This document shows, piece by piece, positions 40,204 through 54,100 of a DNA stretch of 64,000 bases. Positions within the stretch are counted from its first letter, which is position 1, and each line of letters starts with the position of its first letter. The notes below the pieces were generated by a model that was given only the letters and a program-made list of their open reading frames with translations, was not told the DNA's origin and did no database searches. The DNA comes from Ophthalmolycus amberensis (Eukaryota > Chordata > Actinopteri > Perciformes > Zoarcidae), in assembly GCA_024529925.1 (NCBI GenBank), contig JAFEUB010001429.1, positions 186,001 through 250,000 of the forward strand, written 5' to 3'. The translations under genes and the position numbers were made by a program.

Positions 40204-43200
40204 ACGAAATTTACTTTAACTAACAGTTACTACTCAAAGTTTGACTAGATCATGGGAGACACTGCCTTTAAACATCCGCTCCATAGGCCTGGAATTGATC
40301 CTGTTTTGAACTCTTTTTTTTTTTTTTTTTAAAGGCGCACGAACAGACCAACAGGAAGGCATCACATGGTTCATGGCTTGTTTTTCTTACCTACACCGCT
40401 TCTCCTCTAAGGCTGTTCTCCCCACATGCCTCCGATTCACTGGAGTGGGTGCAGGAATTATGGGGTTCTTTTGTTTGTTTTCTTAATCTCATTACTTCCA
40501 TTGGCTAATGAAGCCCTGCTCTAAAAGTTAGCGTATTATTTATTGTTGTGCACAAAGTCTATCTGCACCAGGCGTGCGAGCGTGCTCAGATGGATGCAGG
40601 GATTTAAACAAGCAGTCCAGGGGTGATAATAATAACAATAATAACCTTACATTTCTTTGGTCTCTGCAGTCAGGGTATAGCACAGCTGCTTATTAACCAA
40701 TATGTTCTCCTCCGATACTCTGTAGCCTCTAGGAGCACGCCGGACAGATCCGGCAATATACACGGACACCCGAGACGTACTGCCTAGTAACTCACATTAT
40801 ATGAATTCGATAGCACGCGTCTGTAGCCCTATATGGTAGTTGATGGGAGCAGTAAAACAATCTTTAATATCCTAGTGTGTTAGAACCGTTAATGATCAGC
40901 GCTGAGAGCAGTTCGGCTGTAACTCACTGTCCACTGCTGGCGCACACTTTAATTCTCATGCTATATGTGGACATGGGAGAGAAGTTCCTCCACAGCACCC
41001 ATAAATAACCACGATTCAACCGGTTTTCATACGCATGCCAGTTCTGTGACATCAGCTCGTGGATCCCGCAAAACTCACCACCTCGTCTGCTTCACCACCT
41101 TGTTTTTTCGGTAATGCCCCGATCACTTGTGATGGTTAACCCCTCGGCACGAGATCCCGCCGGCATGCGAGGGCCAACGATTAGTTAGCGGAGGAAGGGC
41201 TTTGGCGAGGCCGACGAGTGCAGCAAAACATGGCAAACGCGGCACGCTATGAGATCACGGACCGCCGGCCGGTTGGGTCTGTTGATGCTGCAGAAACCCT
41301 TTCAAGCCCCTTCAACATGTGGTTCCAATCAAGAACATCAGAGTCACACTGAGTTTTAAAAACAAGCGATGGTTCCATGTTCCATGTAAACGCTGGAGTC
41401 ATTCAAATCCTGAAGACGGCCTCATTAAATGCATCTTGACGTGCAGAAAAGCCGACACTGTGCTTAGGAGGCCACATAATTCAAAAGCAGGAAATGAAAA
41501 TCTACTTTGCTAACTATTTCAGTGTCAACTGTTTAAGATTAAAATCTTAACAGCATGTGACCGTGAGGTTGACTGTAAGTGCGGTAAAACAAATCATGGA
41601 TTTGACTCTATAACAAAAATGTTGTTCAGGTGGGAAATATTCAAGAAATCAAAGTGGTTTAAATGAAATACAGCCTATCACAGCCCATTTTCATTAGCTC
41701 AGTAAATGGTTTATAAGACCATCCACGGTTAGACTACAAGATGTTAAAAGCAACTCTCCACCTCCTCTTGCACATGCTCAGACGGAGACCAACAGCTGCC
41801 GGTCACACAAGAGGTAAAACAGCTTCTTTAATTCATAGAGTTTGGCCATCCTTTCTTCAAATGCATTATTCTACAGTACATCGCTATACTGAGAAAAAAA
41901 AAGCCATTACCGTATACTGAGAGCCATTCCGTCCAGCTGTGTACTTCCCACTACTGAAGTGTGAAGAAGGGTGCTGTTGTATTCATTAACCGCGCACACA
42001 AAAGGCAGGAGACGACTGCTTTTCAGCCTCTTGGAACAACCAACACAGCAAACAGGTTATTTTCTTCAGAACATGTTAGAAAACGAATGAGTCACTGATT
42101 GGAGACCGCTGTCCCTTTGACCCTCTGAACCAGGATACTGTACAGAGGTTCAGGCCACATGTAATCCATATTAGTCGCATGCAAGCACTGGGTCAGCTCT
42201 GAAGTCAGCATCACCTCTGAAGCGTAAATAAAACCTTGTATTACTAGACCTGTTAGTCTCCACATCAGTTAGAACGGTCAAGGTTTGTAGATGAGGGTTT
42301 ATTTCCCCTTAGTGGCTGACATACAGTAGAAGTGGTCGCCATTATATACAGGGTAAGGTTCTATCAACGAGAGGCTTAGTGTAACAACCATGCTGCAATG
42401 GTACGGTTGCATGATTCACTCGTTCATACCAAATCAGGCAGAAACACAGACAAGGACCAGGGTCAGAAAACTACGACCAAAAATGGTCAGTTGATACGCT
42501 GAGATGCGGTCTGGGAAAGGGCGTTGTCCATGAACCTCAGCGTGTTGCTTCATCTGGTGTTACACATCCCCCCCCCCCCCCATCCTTTTGTGCACAGGGA
42601 CAATAACAGCGTTTTGGACAGGGGGGGGGGGGGGGGGGGGGGGGAATCCGGTTACCTTCCCAACCACTGCCATAACAACATATGGAGGAAGCTCAGACAT
42701 GACAACAGGTCCATCTTCCCAATCTTCCTCTCCGTGCTGTTGAGACGCTTCAGGACACGGATTGCTAAGCAGTAAACATAGACACACATACTAAAAGCTA
42801 AGCAGACTGTTGAAATTCTGCTCGTTCACAAAGACATAATGTCCCATCGGTTTGGATTCATTGTGTGCAAACTCACAAAAAATCAACACGAAACTAAATT
42901 GTGTGCGTTTGTGTGTGTAGGAAAATAATCGCATCATCCCCCTCTTTTGTACATTCATTTACATACTGTGGGCGTAGAGGGGTCAAAGATCAGCCCCATC
43001 TCGAATCCCTTTGAGTGAGGACTCACAATGGGCAGGAGCTGAATGCTTTTAGCCTAGCGGGCAAAGGGGAGAGCGGCTCCTCCCCTGGTGCTGCCTTCCT
43101 CCATCCCTATACCCGCACCTCTCCTGCATCCTATTCACAGAGTTTAACATTTGTAAAGAATCTCGCAGCCTGCACTGTAACCTGAAGCCGTCTACTGCAT

Positions 43201-46200
43201 ATCAGTTTTCGACCGAGAGTAAGGCGAGCTGTGGAGGAGAGGAGAAGGAACGAATATAAGGCAAGGAAGAAAGAAAAAGCCCCTTGTGAAACAAAGAGAA
43301 AGAGGAGGAGGGGGTAGAACAAGAGCTCCACTAGTAGCCGTTTTATTGTGTCCCGGTCCATGGCAGAAAACGGCGGGGCTTCTTTCAGTCGTCACATTAA
43401 ACGACCCATCCGTCAGAAACAGAGTTCAGTGTGGTCCCTGCAGACCGGCAAAGAGGGGACACTTTCCACCGCGCTGGCCAGCACTCCTAAACCCATCTAG
43501 TGTAAATAAGATTTCCATTGGCACTCGCCATGCCCGGCATACAAACAAGGCCATAACATTCCACGGGAAGGAAAAACAATGGAATCAAAGGGCAGGGAGG
43601 ATTTTTGCGGACTAACCAAGCGTATCTAAGCAGAGAGTTTACTACCGTCTACCCTGAATAACGTTGTACATTATTTAAAAGTCCTACTTCATATAAAGTC
43701 CAACGGGGTTAATAGAAAGGGCATTAAATCAGATTCCTTCCTTGAAAAGTATAGTTGTTGTTTTCCGGTTGGGACTTGAGATGAGCCGGAAGCCTGCTGA
43801 TTAAGTATGCAGGCTTCTGTCAAAATAACAGCAGATATCTTAAAGTGTCGGCAGCTGGGCTCGCTAGCAGATATTGTGTTGCATCATGAGCTGGAAGGCT
43901 CGGGTGAGATAGGGGATAACATGACAGCTGTAGCGACCCGGGATACCAGGAAGACCTGGAAGCACAAACATTTGCCTTTCTGCCAGACTGGAATCCACAT
44001 TAGGAGGTCATCGGCATTACGCAAACCCCACCCCCCAACCACGAACCAAATATACGTGCCCCGGTGGCAGCTGTGCTCGAGGGTTCACAGCCCAAACACA
44101 AACAAGAGACAGGATGCTCAGAGATGGATGTACAGTACGACACACGATCCCCGACGGTGTGCCCGGGTTCAATGAAATCACCATTTCGTGACAGTCAGTT
44201 CAATGGAATCAAGCTCACTTTTAAAGTATATATACTAAGAAAGACGGGGTGGGGATGAGAAATGAGGCGCGTGGTAACACGAGAAAGCCCATTTGCGTCA
44301 TAAATCAATCACAATAACTTCACCAAGGCCATGTGATCTTACACCAAACAGTGAAATGTTTGATGTTGCCCTTGCATGTGTCCCACTCAATCAGGCTAAG
44401 GTCCTCTGCTAAAGTAGACCAGTGGGAGCCGAGCTTTCGAGATCAATGCAACATATGGAACACACCAAACTGGGAGGGAGTGGCGCCCAGGGGTTAAGAT
44501 TTTAACACGGACAGACAGCTGGTGCCGTGAGCTATGACAGCAGAGAATTCATATGGAATTCAATTCCCTTCTTTTACGGCTGTGGAATTGTGGGCAAATT
44601 GTGGATCTTCCCTGGGAAGACCATTAAAGGCTTTTTTTTCTTTTTATGGGTCTCCTTGCAGCGAGCACGCTTTAATGAGGGGCAATGTCCAGTCCCTGCT
44701 CCCCCTCTCTTTCAACAGCATGCTGCCTCAAAGCCCACATTGGACCCTCCGCTACATCAGGGACATCTGGCCCCTCCATCTACAAACATGGCTCATAATG
44801 GACCATTACCGAGTTCAGAGTCTGGGAAAATGCTTCGATTTATAGTTCCGATGTAGCCAAACCCAGAATCCTCTGTCTATCATGGCCACATTAGGTTATA
44901 CGAGACAGGAGGCCCATCAGACCTAATAAGCCTTATCCTTTCCAGAGGATGGCCATTAACCCCCCCCCCCCCCCACCACGCCAGCCCAGCCATCGGCTCC
45001 CAGTCGAGGAAATTAAACAAATGAATGGCGTCTTCAGTATTACAATCAAAAGCATATAATAACATGAAACTATGAGGCTCATTACAGCCCGACTCCATCT
45101 CCTCTCCTCTCCTCTCCGAGCAGAGCCCGGAAAAACTCAATTACAAATCAGTTATAAAAGAAGGCAGACATCCAATGTGTGTATTTAGTTTCACCCTTTC
45201 AGTGTCGGGCTCATATTCAGTCCTAGTATATACGCCTACATCTGAGCTGTCTTGAAGCGCGGGGGGGAGCCATTTCAGTTGCCCCTGACAACCCTTGGCT
45301 TTTGCCAAGTTGAGCCCTCTTCATTAGAGTTCCCCTCTTCTTCATTTCACTCTTCCTCCCTCCCTCTTTTTACTTCAGTTGGGGGTCTCCTGCTTTTATT
45401 AAGTCCCCTCCCCCCCTTTTGGTTACAAACACGACTGCGTTATCCGTGTCCAATCCAGTGGAGACAGCCTGAGGAAGTCAACATGGAGCCAATAGATTCA
45501 CTGTGGAGCTCCTAAGGCAGGCAACGCAAACACAACTATCACGGAGAGCTCAAAACAACTGTGGCAAGCTTTATTAATCTAAGGCAAGCAGATAAATATA
45601 TATATATTTTATTTATTTTTTTAGGAAAGAGCTGGTAATTTGAAAACGAAAACCTAACAATTCAACTGCAATTTCTCTTCACATCAGTGTGTTCAGATGT
45701 ATTGAGGCGTGACAGAGATGTTCCAGTGAACTGTTTTTCAATGAAATCTTTTTTTTTTTAAGGCCTTGGGCTGAAATGAAATGCTGGACTTGTGAGAGAG
45801 CCTCAGAGATACTCAAAGGTTTTCTTTTTGTACAAACACATTCATCTGTTCTCTGTTGACGTGGTGAGCAAAGAGGAAATTCAAATAACGAGGCCGAACA
45901 AGAACACAACAATCGATTGCGAGGTACTTTATTCCTCCCATTTGAGTTTCAGAATGAGGAAATATCAGCTCAGGAGAAAGCAATTAACACCTGCCAACAG
46001 CTTTTCACCGTCCTGTCCTGAGCCGCAGGTGTGAGGAGATCAATGTGTGACCTGACGAAAGACACACTGCCAGAGTAGTGCCAAACCGTCATTTCCCCTC
46101 TCTGATAGGCCATTCTTTATTTAGCCTAGCCTAAGGAGCTACGCTTAGCCACACCGCAGACAGACCAACACTAAAAATAAACCGATACCACCGGGCCAGC

Positions 46201-48116
46201 AGGTCACACGTTCACCGCGGCAAACTAGTTATTCCCCGACGGATATTATAGCCAGTCTTGAAATTAAACACATCAGACGGGGGGCGGGGGGGGGGGGAAA
46301 CAGGATGACGGAAAGGATTGAACGCGGTGAAAGTATGAATCACCACCTGTACAGCACTAGTTCTCCCACTCTTCCTTCTGCTCACCCAATGGCCGGAACT
46401 CTAGAAGTGACAGTGAATACCAACGTGAGCTGGTGTCTCTTGGGCTTCTGTACAGCAGGCGCAGCGTAGAATCAGAAATGAGCGACTTTGACAGAAAACA
46501 CAGGCTTATAGAAAGAAAAGGGTGAAGGATGAGCAGCAGAGGATTCAATGAATTTAGAGGTTGGAGGGGGGGTGGGCTTTCGATATGTTGGGGGGGGGTA
46601 GTTATTTGCTGGCAGCAGCGAGCCCTTCACCAACAAAGGGCCTTTCATATTTCCTGTGAACAGAGACTCCCATTAATCCCGGAGGGAGGACTCATCTGAG
46701 GCTTCTCCGCACATAAATTACTCTTCTTATGCCCTTCCTCCCGTTGCTGCTCAGGGTTTACAGCACGAAGAGTAAAAGGAAGAACGTAAGGGAGCCTGCC
46801 ACACATCCTTAATGTGTTAGGCCGCTCTTAAAGACACTTATGTCAGCACTAACTCATAACACGTGTGCCAACATTTGCTTTGCCCCTGAGACGCAGCCAG
46901 GAAAGCTGCGGCAGCCCCGTCTCACCACGTCCGTCCTCTCATTGCGTGTGTCTCTACGTCTCACTTCTGTCCGTCTTTCTCGTGTGGGAGGAGCCAACTC
47001 TGCCCAGCTGTCGCATTTCTGAGCAGATGAAACCCGCTCAGACGGGCAGAGTACATGCCAATCCCCACTTATCCCACACAGAGTGGACTTTAGCAGCGGT
47101 GCACAGCTGCCTGTGTACACATGCTCAGACCCCTTTGGTGGTCTGGTGGATGCCACGATAAGCGGCTGAGGGACCGTCGTCTCGCACCGAGACTGGTTTT
47201 GCGAACAAGTGGGGGAGAGAGACGGGGATGGAAAAGGAGAGAGAATGAGAGGGAAAAAAACAATTCCCATTTATGCATGTGCCCAGTGTCTGGACCGCCT
47301 TATTTCAAACAGACGCAAATCAATGTTGGTGCAATTGCATTTTCCGAGCACACCGCAAGACGGGCCAATAAGCGAAGGCCCGGGGGGGATCGGAGGATAG
47401 GTCGAGGAGAGGCTAGAAACCGCGTTGGCTGTGGCCAAAGCTCCATGCGATGCTGTTCCAGCTGTCAGCGGGGTCCAACACCTACTGCTGCGCACTCGTA
47501 CCCTTTAATGCCTGCAGCAGCCCTGTTCATAAGGTGCGCAGCGTGAGAGGCCTCTGGTTGGTAGGTCGTCCGCCCGTTAAAAGCCACAACGGCCTCACTG
47601 TTTGTCCTGTGAGACTGAACCGATTGTACTCGTCTGCGCCGCAAAGCTGTGGACCAATCATCTTCAACATGGGATGGTGTTAATATTCAAGTCTGAAGTC
47701 ATCCTTGCATTACATCCATAGTCTAAAATATGAAACAAGTGGATTCTTATTGTACTCAATCTCACGTCATCCAATTTCTATGACAAGAGTGTGTGTCTAA
47801 ATGAATAAGTAATAATGAATAAAGCTCATGAATAAATATCCCCCTTTCGATCAGCTAACCAATCTTTCAACGGCTGCATGAAAGAACAATGTGTGCCAGT
47901 GTTGCCCGCTACCGACGCTCTGCCCAGAATAAGCCCGGTGATACAGAACAAAGCCTTGTTTGTGTCCTCTGACCCCGGCCCTCCTCGACAACACATTCTT
48001 GGTGGGACAGAGGAGAAACATTCAAACGGGTTCACCACAGTTGTTGTTCTGCTAGTTATCCAATAAGATCGCCTTTAAAAGACCAGCCGCACGTGTGTGT
48101 GTGCGTGTGTGTGCGT

Positions 48117-48151
<35 letters not shown>

Positions 48152-51100
48152 CGCACTAAGGCTGGGGGAGCTGCTTTAAACAAACACTAAATACTGAGGT
48201 AATAATGCCATGTCAACCTGATGGTTTCTGTTCTTGGCATTAAGTCATCATAGTTTACGTAATGGAGGTTCTTTGTTCTCGGCTCTTTTTCGCTAACATT
48301 ATCGTTGCTAGGGAGGGGCAATTTTTTGATCAAATACTTTGATATCGACATTGGTGCTGTTACAACGTATTTTTGAAAAATAATCATCAGTCATGATGAC
48401 TAAACGTGTAAAGGCAAATAGAAGAGCTAGAGCAGTCTGGTGATCACTCTACTGTAATGCAGCCTTTAACACACACAGGCCATATTACTGTATCCATATC
48501 CTAAGACGATATCTAGTCTCATATCATGATCAATAAAATATCGATATGTTGCTCAGTCCTAATTGTACCTAAAAGGTTTCCAGGGATGTTTACCGACTCG
48601 TCCTCCAGAAATACGCAATCTTAAAGACTAAAAATGACTGCAGGGGAGCGGCCCCGACGTCCTCACCGAGTTGATGATTGACAGCTCCATCAACCACTTA
48701 CAGGGATGTTAAATCACTAAATACACCAGAGCACGATGAGTCAGGGAAATGCAATAAAGGTCTTAATCCATTACTAACACCTGTAACCACAGCGACATTT
48801 GCACTGCTCAAAGAACGGTGCCGCCACTAGCGCTCTGAAGTTTGGGGGTTTTTTTTTGTCAGCTTTCAGTTGCTCAAACAAACAAAAAGGTGTGATTTCA
48901 TCCATCAGCTTGTGATTAACCGACGGTGACTTTGTGTGCTTTTTTTCCTCCTGACAAACGTAGTGCCTTTGAGGAAAGCGCTCAGTGTAAAGTGCAACAT
49001 TGTCCCGCAAGGAGAACGCCCGACAGCTTTGAAAACGTGCCGGAGTTGAAACCTCACCTCCATCTCTACGAGGAACTGGCAACTCGCACCGAAGAAGGCA
49101 ACTCGCACCTCAAAGAGGGAGGGGGAAGGTGATGTTGCCGACTTCTAGTTGCGTTCTAATGCAAAAAAAAATAAATAAGCCAAGCGTTCTCTTTTCTCGC
49201 TTTCTTTTTTCAGCACTTGCTGAAGAAATACTCTTTTGTAACTGAACTGTGTGTGAACTGGAGCTTTGGAGTGACAACCATATTTGGCTGCGGTGCGATC
49301 ATACCCGGAGAGCATGTTACCCCAATCAGCTGGCACCCACTTGTCCACAGTCCACCCTCCAGCTATGAGCTTTTGCGATATGGAGCTTTTCTGGTCCAAA
49401 ATAGCCCTCCCACTCACACGTTCCACCGTTACCCACAGGCAGAGAGAACTTGTTTTTCTTTTTTTTTGTTGCACACGCTGTCCATTTTGATAAATAGTCC
49501 ACCTCAGCATGCAAATAAGTCCCCCACAAACACACGAGTGAGCCTCGCATTTACAAACAGCGCTCTCGAGCGCACACAATCCTCACGCATTAGTCCCTTT
49601 ACCTCATCCTCTGGCTTATCTGCAGCTGCAGATAAGCCAAACACTTGAAAACAATTCAACAAGCTGCTCTAAATGAATACTACGGAGGACGGCTGAAGCA
49701 CCATCCGTCTCCGTTCTTGCTCCCTTAATGAGGTTATAGCTGAGCCCACTTGTAATATCTGAGGTGTGTGTATGAACGGAACAAATGCGCAATATTAAAA
49801 ATGTCCTTAAAGTTGGACCTCAAGGGGGACAGAAGCACATTTACGGTACAAGTCCTTTGCTTTCTTTTTTATCCACCGGGATGAGATTGTGGTCCTATGT
49901 ACAAACAACGCATCAGGCAGAGATAAGCTTCTCCAGAGTTAATAAAAATGGTTTTAGTTGAATGCCACAAGGGAGCGGGTATGATTATAAACACAAGTAG
50001 AGCTGGAAAAAAACAACATCATAGCATGTTGTTCCAATATAAATGCTTGCCTCCCACCAGGTTTTTACAGACCGGGAGCTCTGGGGGAGGACAGGGCTGA
50101 AACAACATGCGCTCGCACGACGTTCTTTACATGCTTTATTTTATTCAAATGTTGTGCAGCTTCTCCCCCCTTTGTCTCACAGCTACGAACCAAAGCAAAT
50201 CACAATGCTAAGACCCACAACGGCAAAAAAAACAAAACAGATTTGGGTTTGAAATGAAACGGCAAAGTCTCGTCGCGCAAAATCGCCTTTGCGTCGAAGC
50301 TTTGATTAGTGAGTCCACAAAATCCCTCATCTGATAACAATGACCTCGGCTGAAGATGTGCTTCTGTAATGCGTTTTGTGCTCCAAGTGTTAATCAGTCG
50401 GGCATTTCACGCACCGCGCCCGGATCTCTCCCAGACACAGCCAGGGAAGCATTCCCATTGACTGTATCTCCTGCTATCAACTGGTCAAACGGTGTAAAAA
50501 AAATGAAAGTAATGATTTAAATGAAAGAGAAAACTGGAGAGTGAAGTTGCGCCCCTCGGTTTGATTCAAAGCCCAGCTCCTTAATAAGCCCAATTCATTT
50601 CCCTGCTGGGTCTCGCTCCCTCTATCACTAGTGACAGGCGTGAAAGGTCAATAACCTTGGCTCATAGCCCTCATATGGTTAGCAATGCCATAAATTATTG
50701 GTCGACGCCGTTATTTCCGAACTCTTCCAAGTCGGCCGAAGAAAGCTTATCTTCTACAAAGGTCACAGTGCTTAGAACACTTAGTGAGAGAGTGAAGGGC
50801 TGACACATGATCTATATAAGATTGAGTGCGTTGCACTTTGGCGGAATCAGATGGACGGGAATGCTGGTAAACATTCGGAAACCTGCGTTACTGTTGCCAA
50901 GCTCGCGGTGCACAGTAAGAAGTCTCCAGGAAAACAGCATCACCTTTACCCCATAATGCAATGCAACAGAGTGTTTGTGGAGATTCTCCACAGATCCTAA
51001 GAGATCGTCTCGCTTCGTCGTGTTAGCAGCTAACAGCAATGCTTTTGACATGTCATCGTCGTATAGTCTCCACGTTTTCATGCAAATGTAACCTTTATGT

Positions 51101-54100
51101 TGCCAAACTGTGAGCACGGACACTGCATTGGATTGAAGACATTTATTCATTGCAATTTATAGAGAAATCTCCTGCTAATACAAACAAGCAATATCATTGT
51201 CAAGTACGAATGAGATGTGAATGTAAATATTGATTTGAACACAATTAATCCCGCAGCTCTAACGGACGGCTTCCACCGGCTCACAACCTCAACGAGCGAG
51301 ATTTTACCTGCCTAGCCAGGATGACAGAGCAGAGAGCCGAGACAAAAAAAACAAGAAGAAGCTGGTGAAGACATCTGAATTGTTGTGACGAAGTCTTTAG
51401 TGCAACTTGATTTACGAACGCAGCCACTTTCGAGCAACTGGTGACACAACCGTTGTTGTATCATCTCCACAATACCCTTCATTGTGCTCACAACTTGAGG
51501 CAGGAAGTCGTTTACAACAGGAGAAATTCAAATCAAAATGACAATTAAACTGTTAGTGCCATATGCCTTTGTCTGAGCTCATTTGTTCAGACACGACATG
51601 TTTTGGAAATTAGCAGGCCTTCATCTTGTAGCAGCAGTTACACACACACCCCCCCCCCCCCAAGCTCCAGGCAGTGCTACAGGAAATAAAGTGGCGACAT
51701 GCTGCACGCTCTTTAATGCCTCAGTAAATATCGACGGAGGCAGAGATAATATAAACTCAGACAACGCGGGCCGCAGAGCGATGTGTAGCTCGCTGCCGCG
51801 GCGTGCGCTCAAATGGAGATATTGCTGCGGGTCAATCATAATATCCACGCAGTGATGGCAGACACTGGTGTCAGCAAGACCTGGTAACAGTAGATCACTT
51901 GAGACAAGTAATAGGACGGGCTACATATGCTTATGTGATGAGTCAACGGCTCGGGAGGGGTGGCGGTGGGGCGTTCCCAGTCGACCAATCCAATCAATAT
52001 CGAATGAAAAGAGGAATTTACTGCAAGTTAAATAATGATATTCGTTATATCTTGAGACACACACAAAGCAAAGGTTAGCGTAAAAAACAGCTTATGGTAA
52101 AAAAAAAAGAAGAAAAACACAAGTTCCAAAAGACCTCCGACATCCATCCATCACGACATACTACCAACACCAATAAAATCCCACATCACACTCACTGCCG
52201 AAGTCCGTGGAGCGACCAATGTCACCCCAAGAGACAAACTCAGAGACAAAGAATGAAGCACTAAATGCTGCAGTACTGTCCTTGCATTATCAATTAAGTC
52301 GCATCAATCATTGTACAGAGCCAAGAGCGCTGCTCCATCTTAAAGCTCGCGTGGAGGGAGGGCAGGGAGCGGTGGAGGTGATAGAGGGCCGGATAGGAAG
52401 GAGGATGCATGGAGAATGTCACGAGATATGACCCAGTGACTCATCAGAGGCCGGTGTCCAGAGAGGCGCTGCTGCGTTGAAATTGAAGCCCCACCACCGG
52501 AACACAATAGTCGGCGTGGCCCCCAGCAGGAGGCAGACGTCTTCCCCCCCCCCCCCCCCCCATCCCTCCTGAGGCAGGATATTGGCTTTTGTGAACATGG
52601 TTACAGTATCTGGGTCAATTAACGTGTCCCCTGCTTCAAATTTCTCTTTTGTTGGCAGGAGGAATAATGGCGTGCCGACTCAAACGCAGCGTGAGGTTCT
52701 GAAAATGTGAGCAATGTGTGTCACTCGCGTGAGGACGCAGGCTAAAGACAAGGCTGGTTCTGTTTTCTACGTTTGCTCAGACTCATTAATATATTCAGTC
52801 GCGTATTGGCTTCCCGGTTTGACCCTGCACAAAAAAGACCTTGTGTCTGCCTGTTGTCTGTAGTTTAGTGCTGTTGAATTTACATCTGGGCAGCCAGTGA
52901 ATGCATTCTTGTCTTAAAGCAACAAAGCAAGAAGCCAAACGCATTGCCTCAAGAACAAAAGATTTGATATGAGAGAGAGAGAAAGTAGTGGGACACTGGG
53001 AGTGGCTTCACTTCACAGGTCTGCCGATGTAAAAAACCGAGGCTCTCTATACTCTCACTTAGTCAAACGTAATGAGGAAAAACACAAGCCAGGCGGAGGG
53101 AGAAACACTGGGCACAAATCGAACGGGGGGGTATTGCACAATAAACAGCTGGGGCAACACTGCAAACAGAGCTCTCTTTGTAGGGACAGGATCTGTGAAA
53201 GAGATATGGAGCTGTTCGCTCTACCAGCCCAAAAAAAGGGGGTCTGTCTCATGGAAGAGAAATGGCCCTGAAATCCACAAATTAGTCTCAGGTAAAGTAA
53301 ACAAGTCACTCCATAGCGCTGATGTATTGTGTTCGAGGTGCAAGCTGGCATTTCCTTTTCCACACTTGTCCTAGCATTTGGAAAAGAACATGGCCAGCCT
53401 AGTTATACAGAGGCATGTATGCAGAAAGCCAGGTCAACACTGCTATTTATACACGGCCTCGTTACATAGTGGGGGTGATCTTATGCACTTCCTGGGTGGT
53501 TTTTCTTCTTCTTCACGTTAAATAAAAACCCGCCGGTGTGCCGGCTGCGCAACACAACAAATCGGTGAGCACGACTCCAGCTCCCTCTCATGTCGAGGGC
53601 AAACTGCGAACAGGAAATGATTGTTTTAACAGAATAAAATAAATCTCTTCTCTTTTGACAGCCTTGTAAATGGAAGCGCACACATCAATTTAAAAAACAA
53701 CAAAAAACGTAGCAATACGGCACCAGGGCTGCAGGGGCCCAGGTGTGATCTAGAACCAAATAACCTATAAAACCCCTCTAACCTTCACATGACTCTGTGA
53801 AGGAGCAATGCAGCCAACGGTCTGCTTTCTCACATCCGCACCCGGACCCTGCGGGGCATGATGGACGGTTCTGAATCGGCAAATGTAGTTACTTTGTGGA
53901 AAGACAAATTACAACCGGCATCTAACCGGTCACAGTCGGATTACACGGCGCGGCCTCGCTGCTGATTTATCAAGTGTTGTGCTGATAGAGGCGATCGAGG
54001 CGAATTAACCTCCACCGGCTAGTTCTAGAAGTCTCTGTTACCATGAGCAGCCCTTCAACACCACCACCACCACAAAGAGCCGTCCGGATTGAACAAGCTA

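Noticed and set aside
43789..43817. Inverted repeat GAAGCCTGC / GCAGGCTTC with an 11-base loop
   Set aside because: A 9-bp stem is short enough to be expected by chance in 64 kb.
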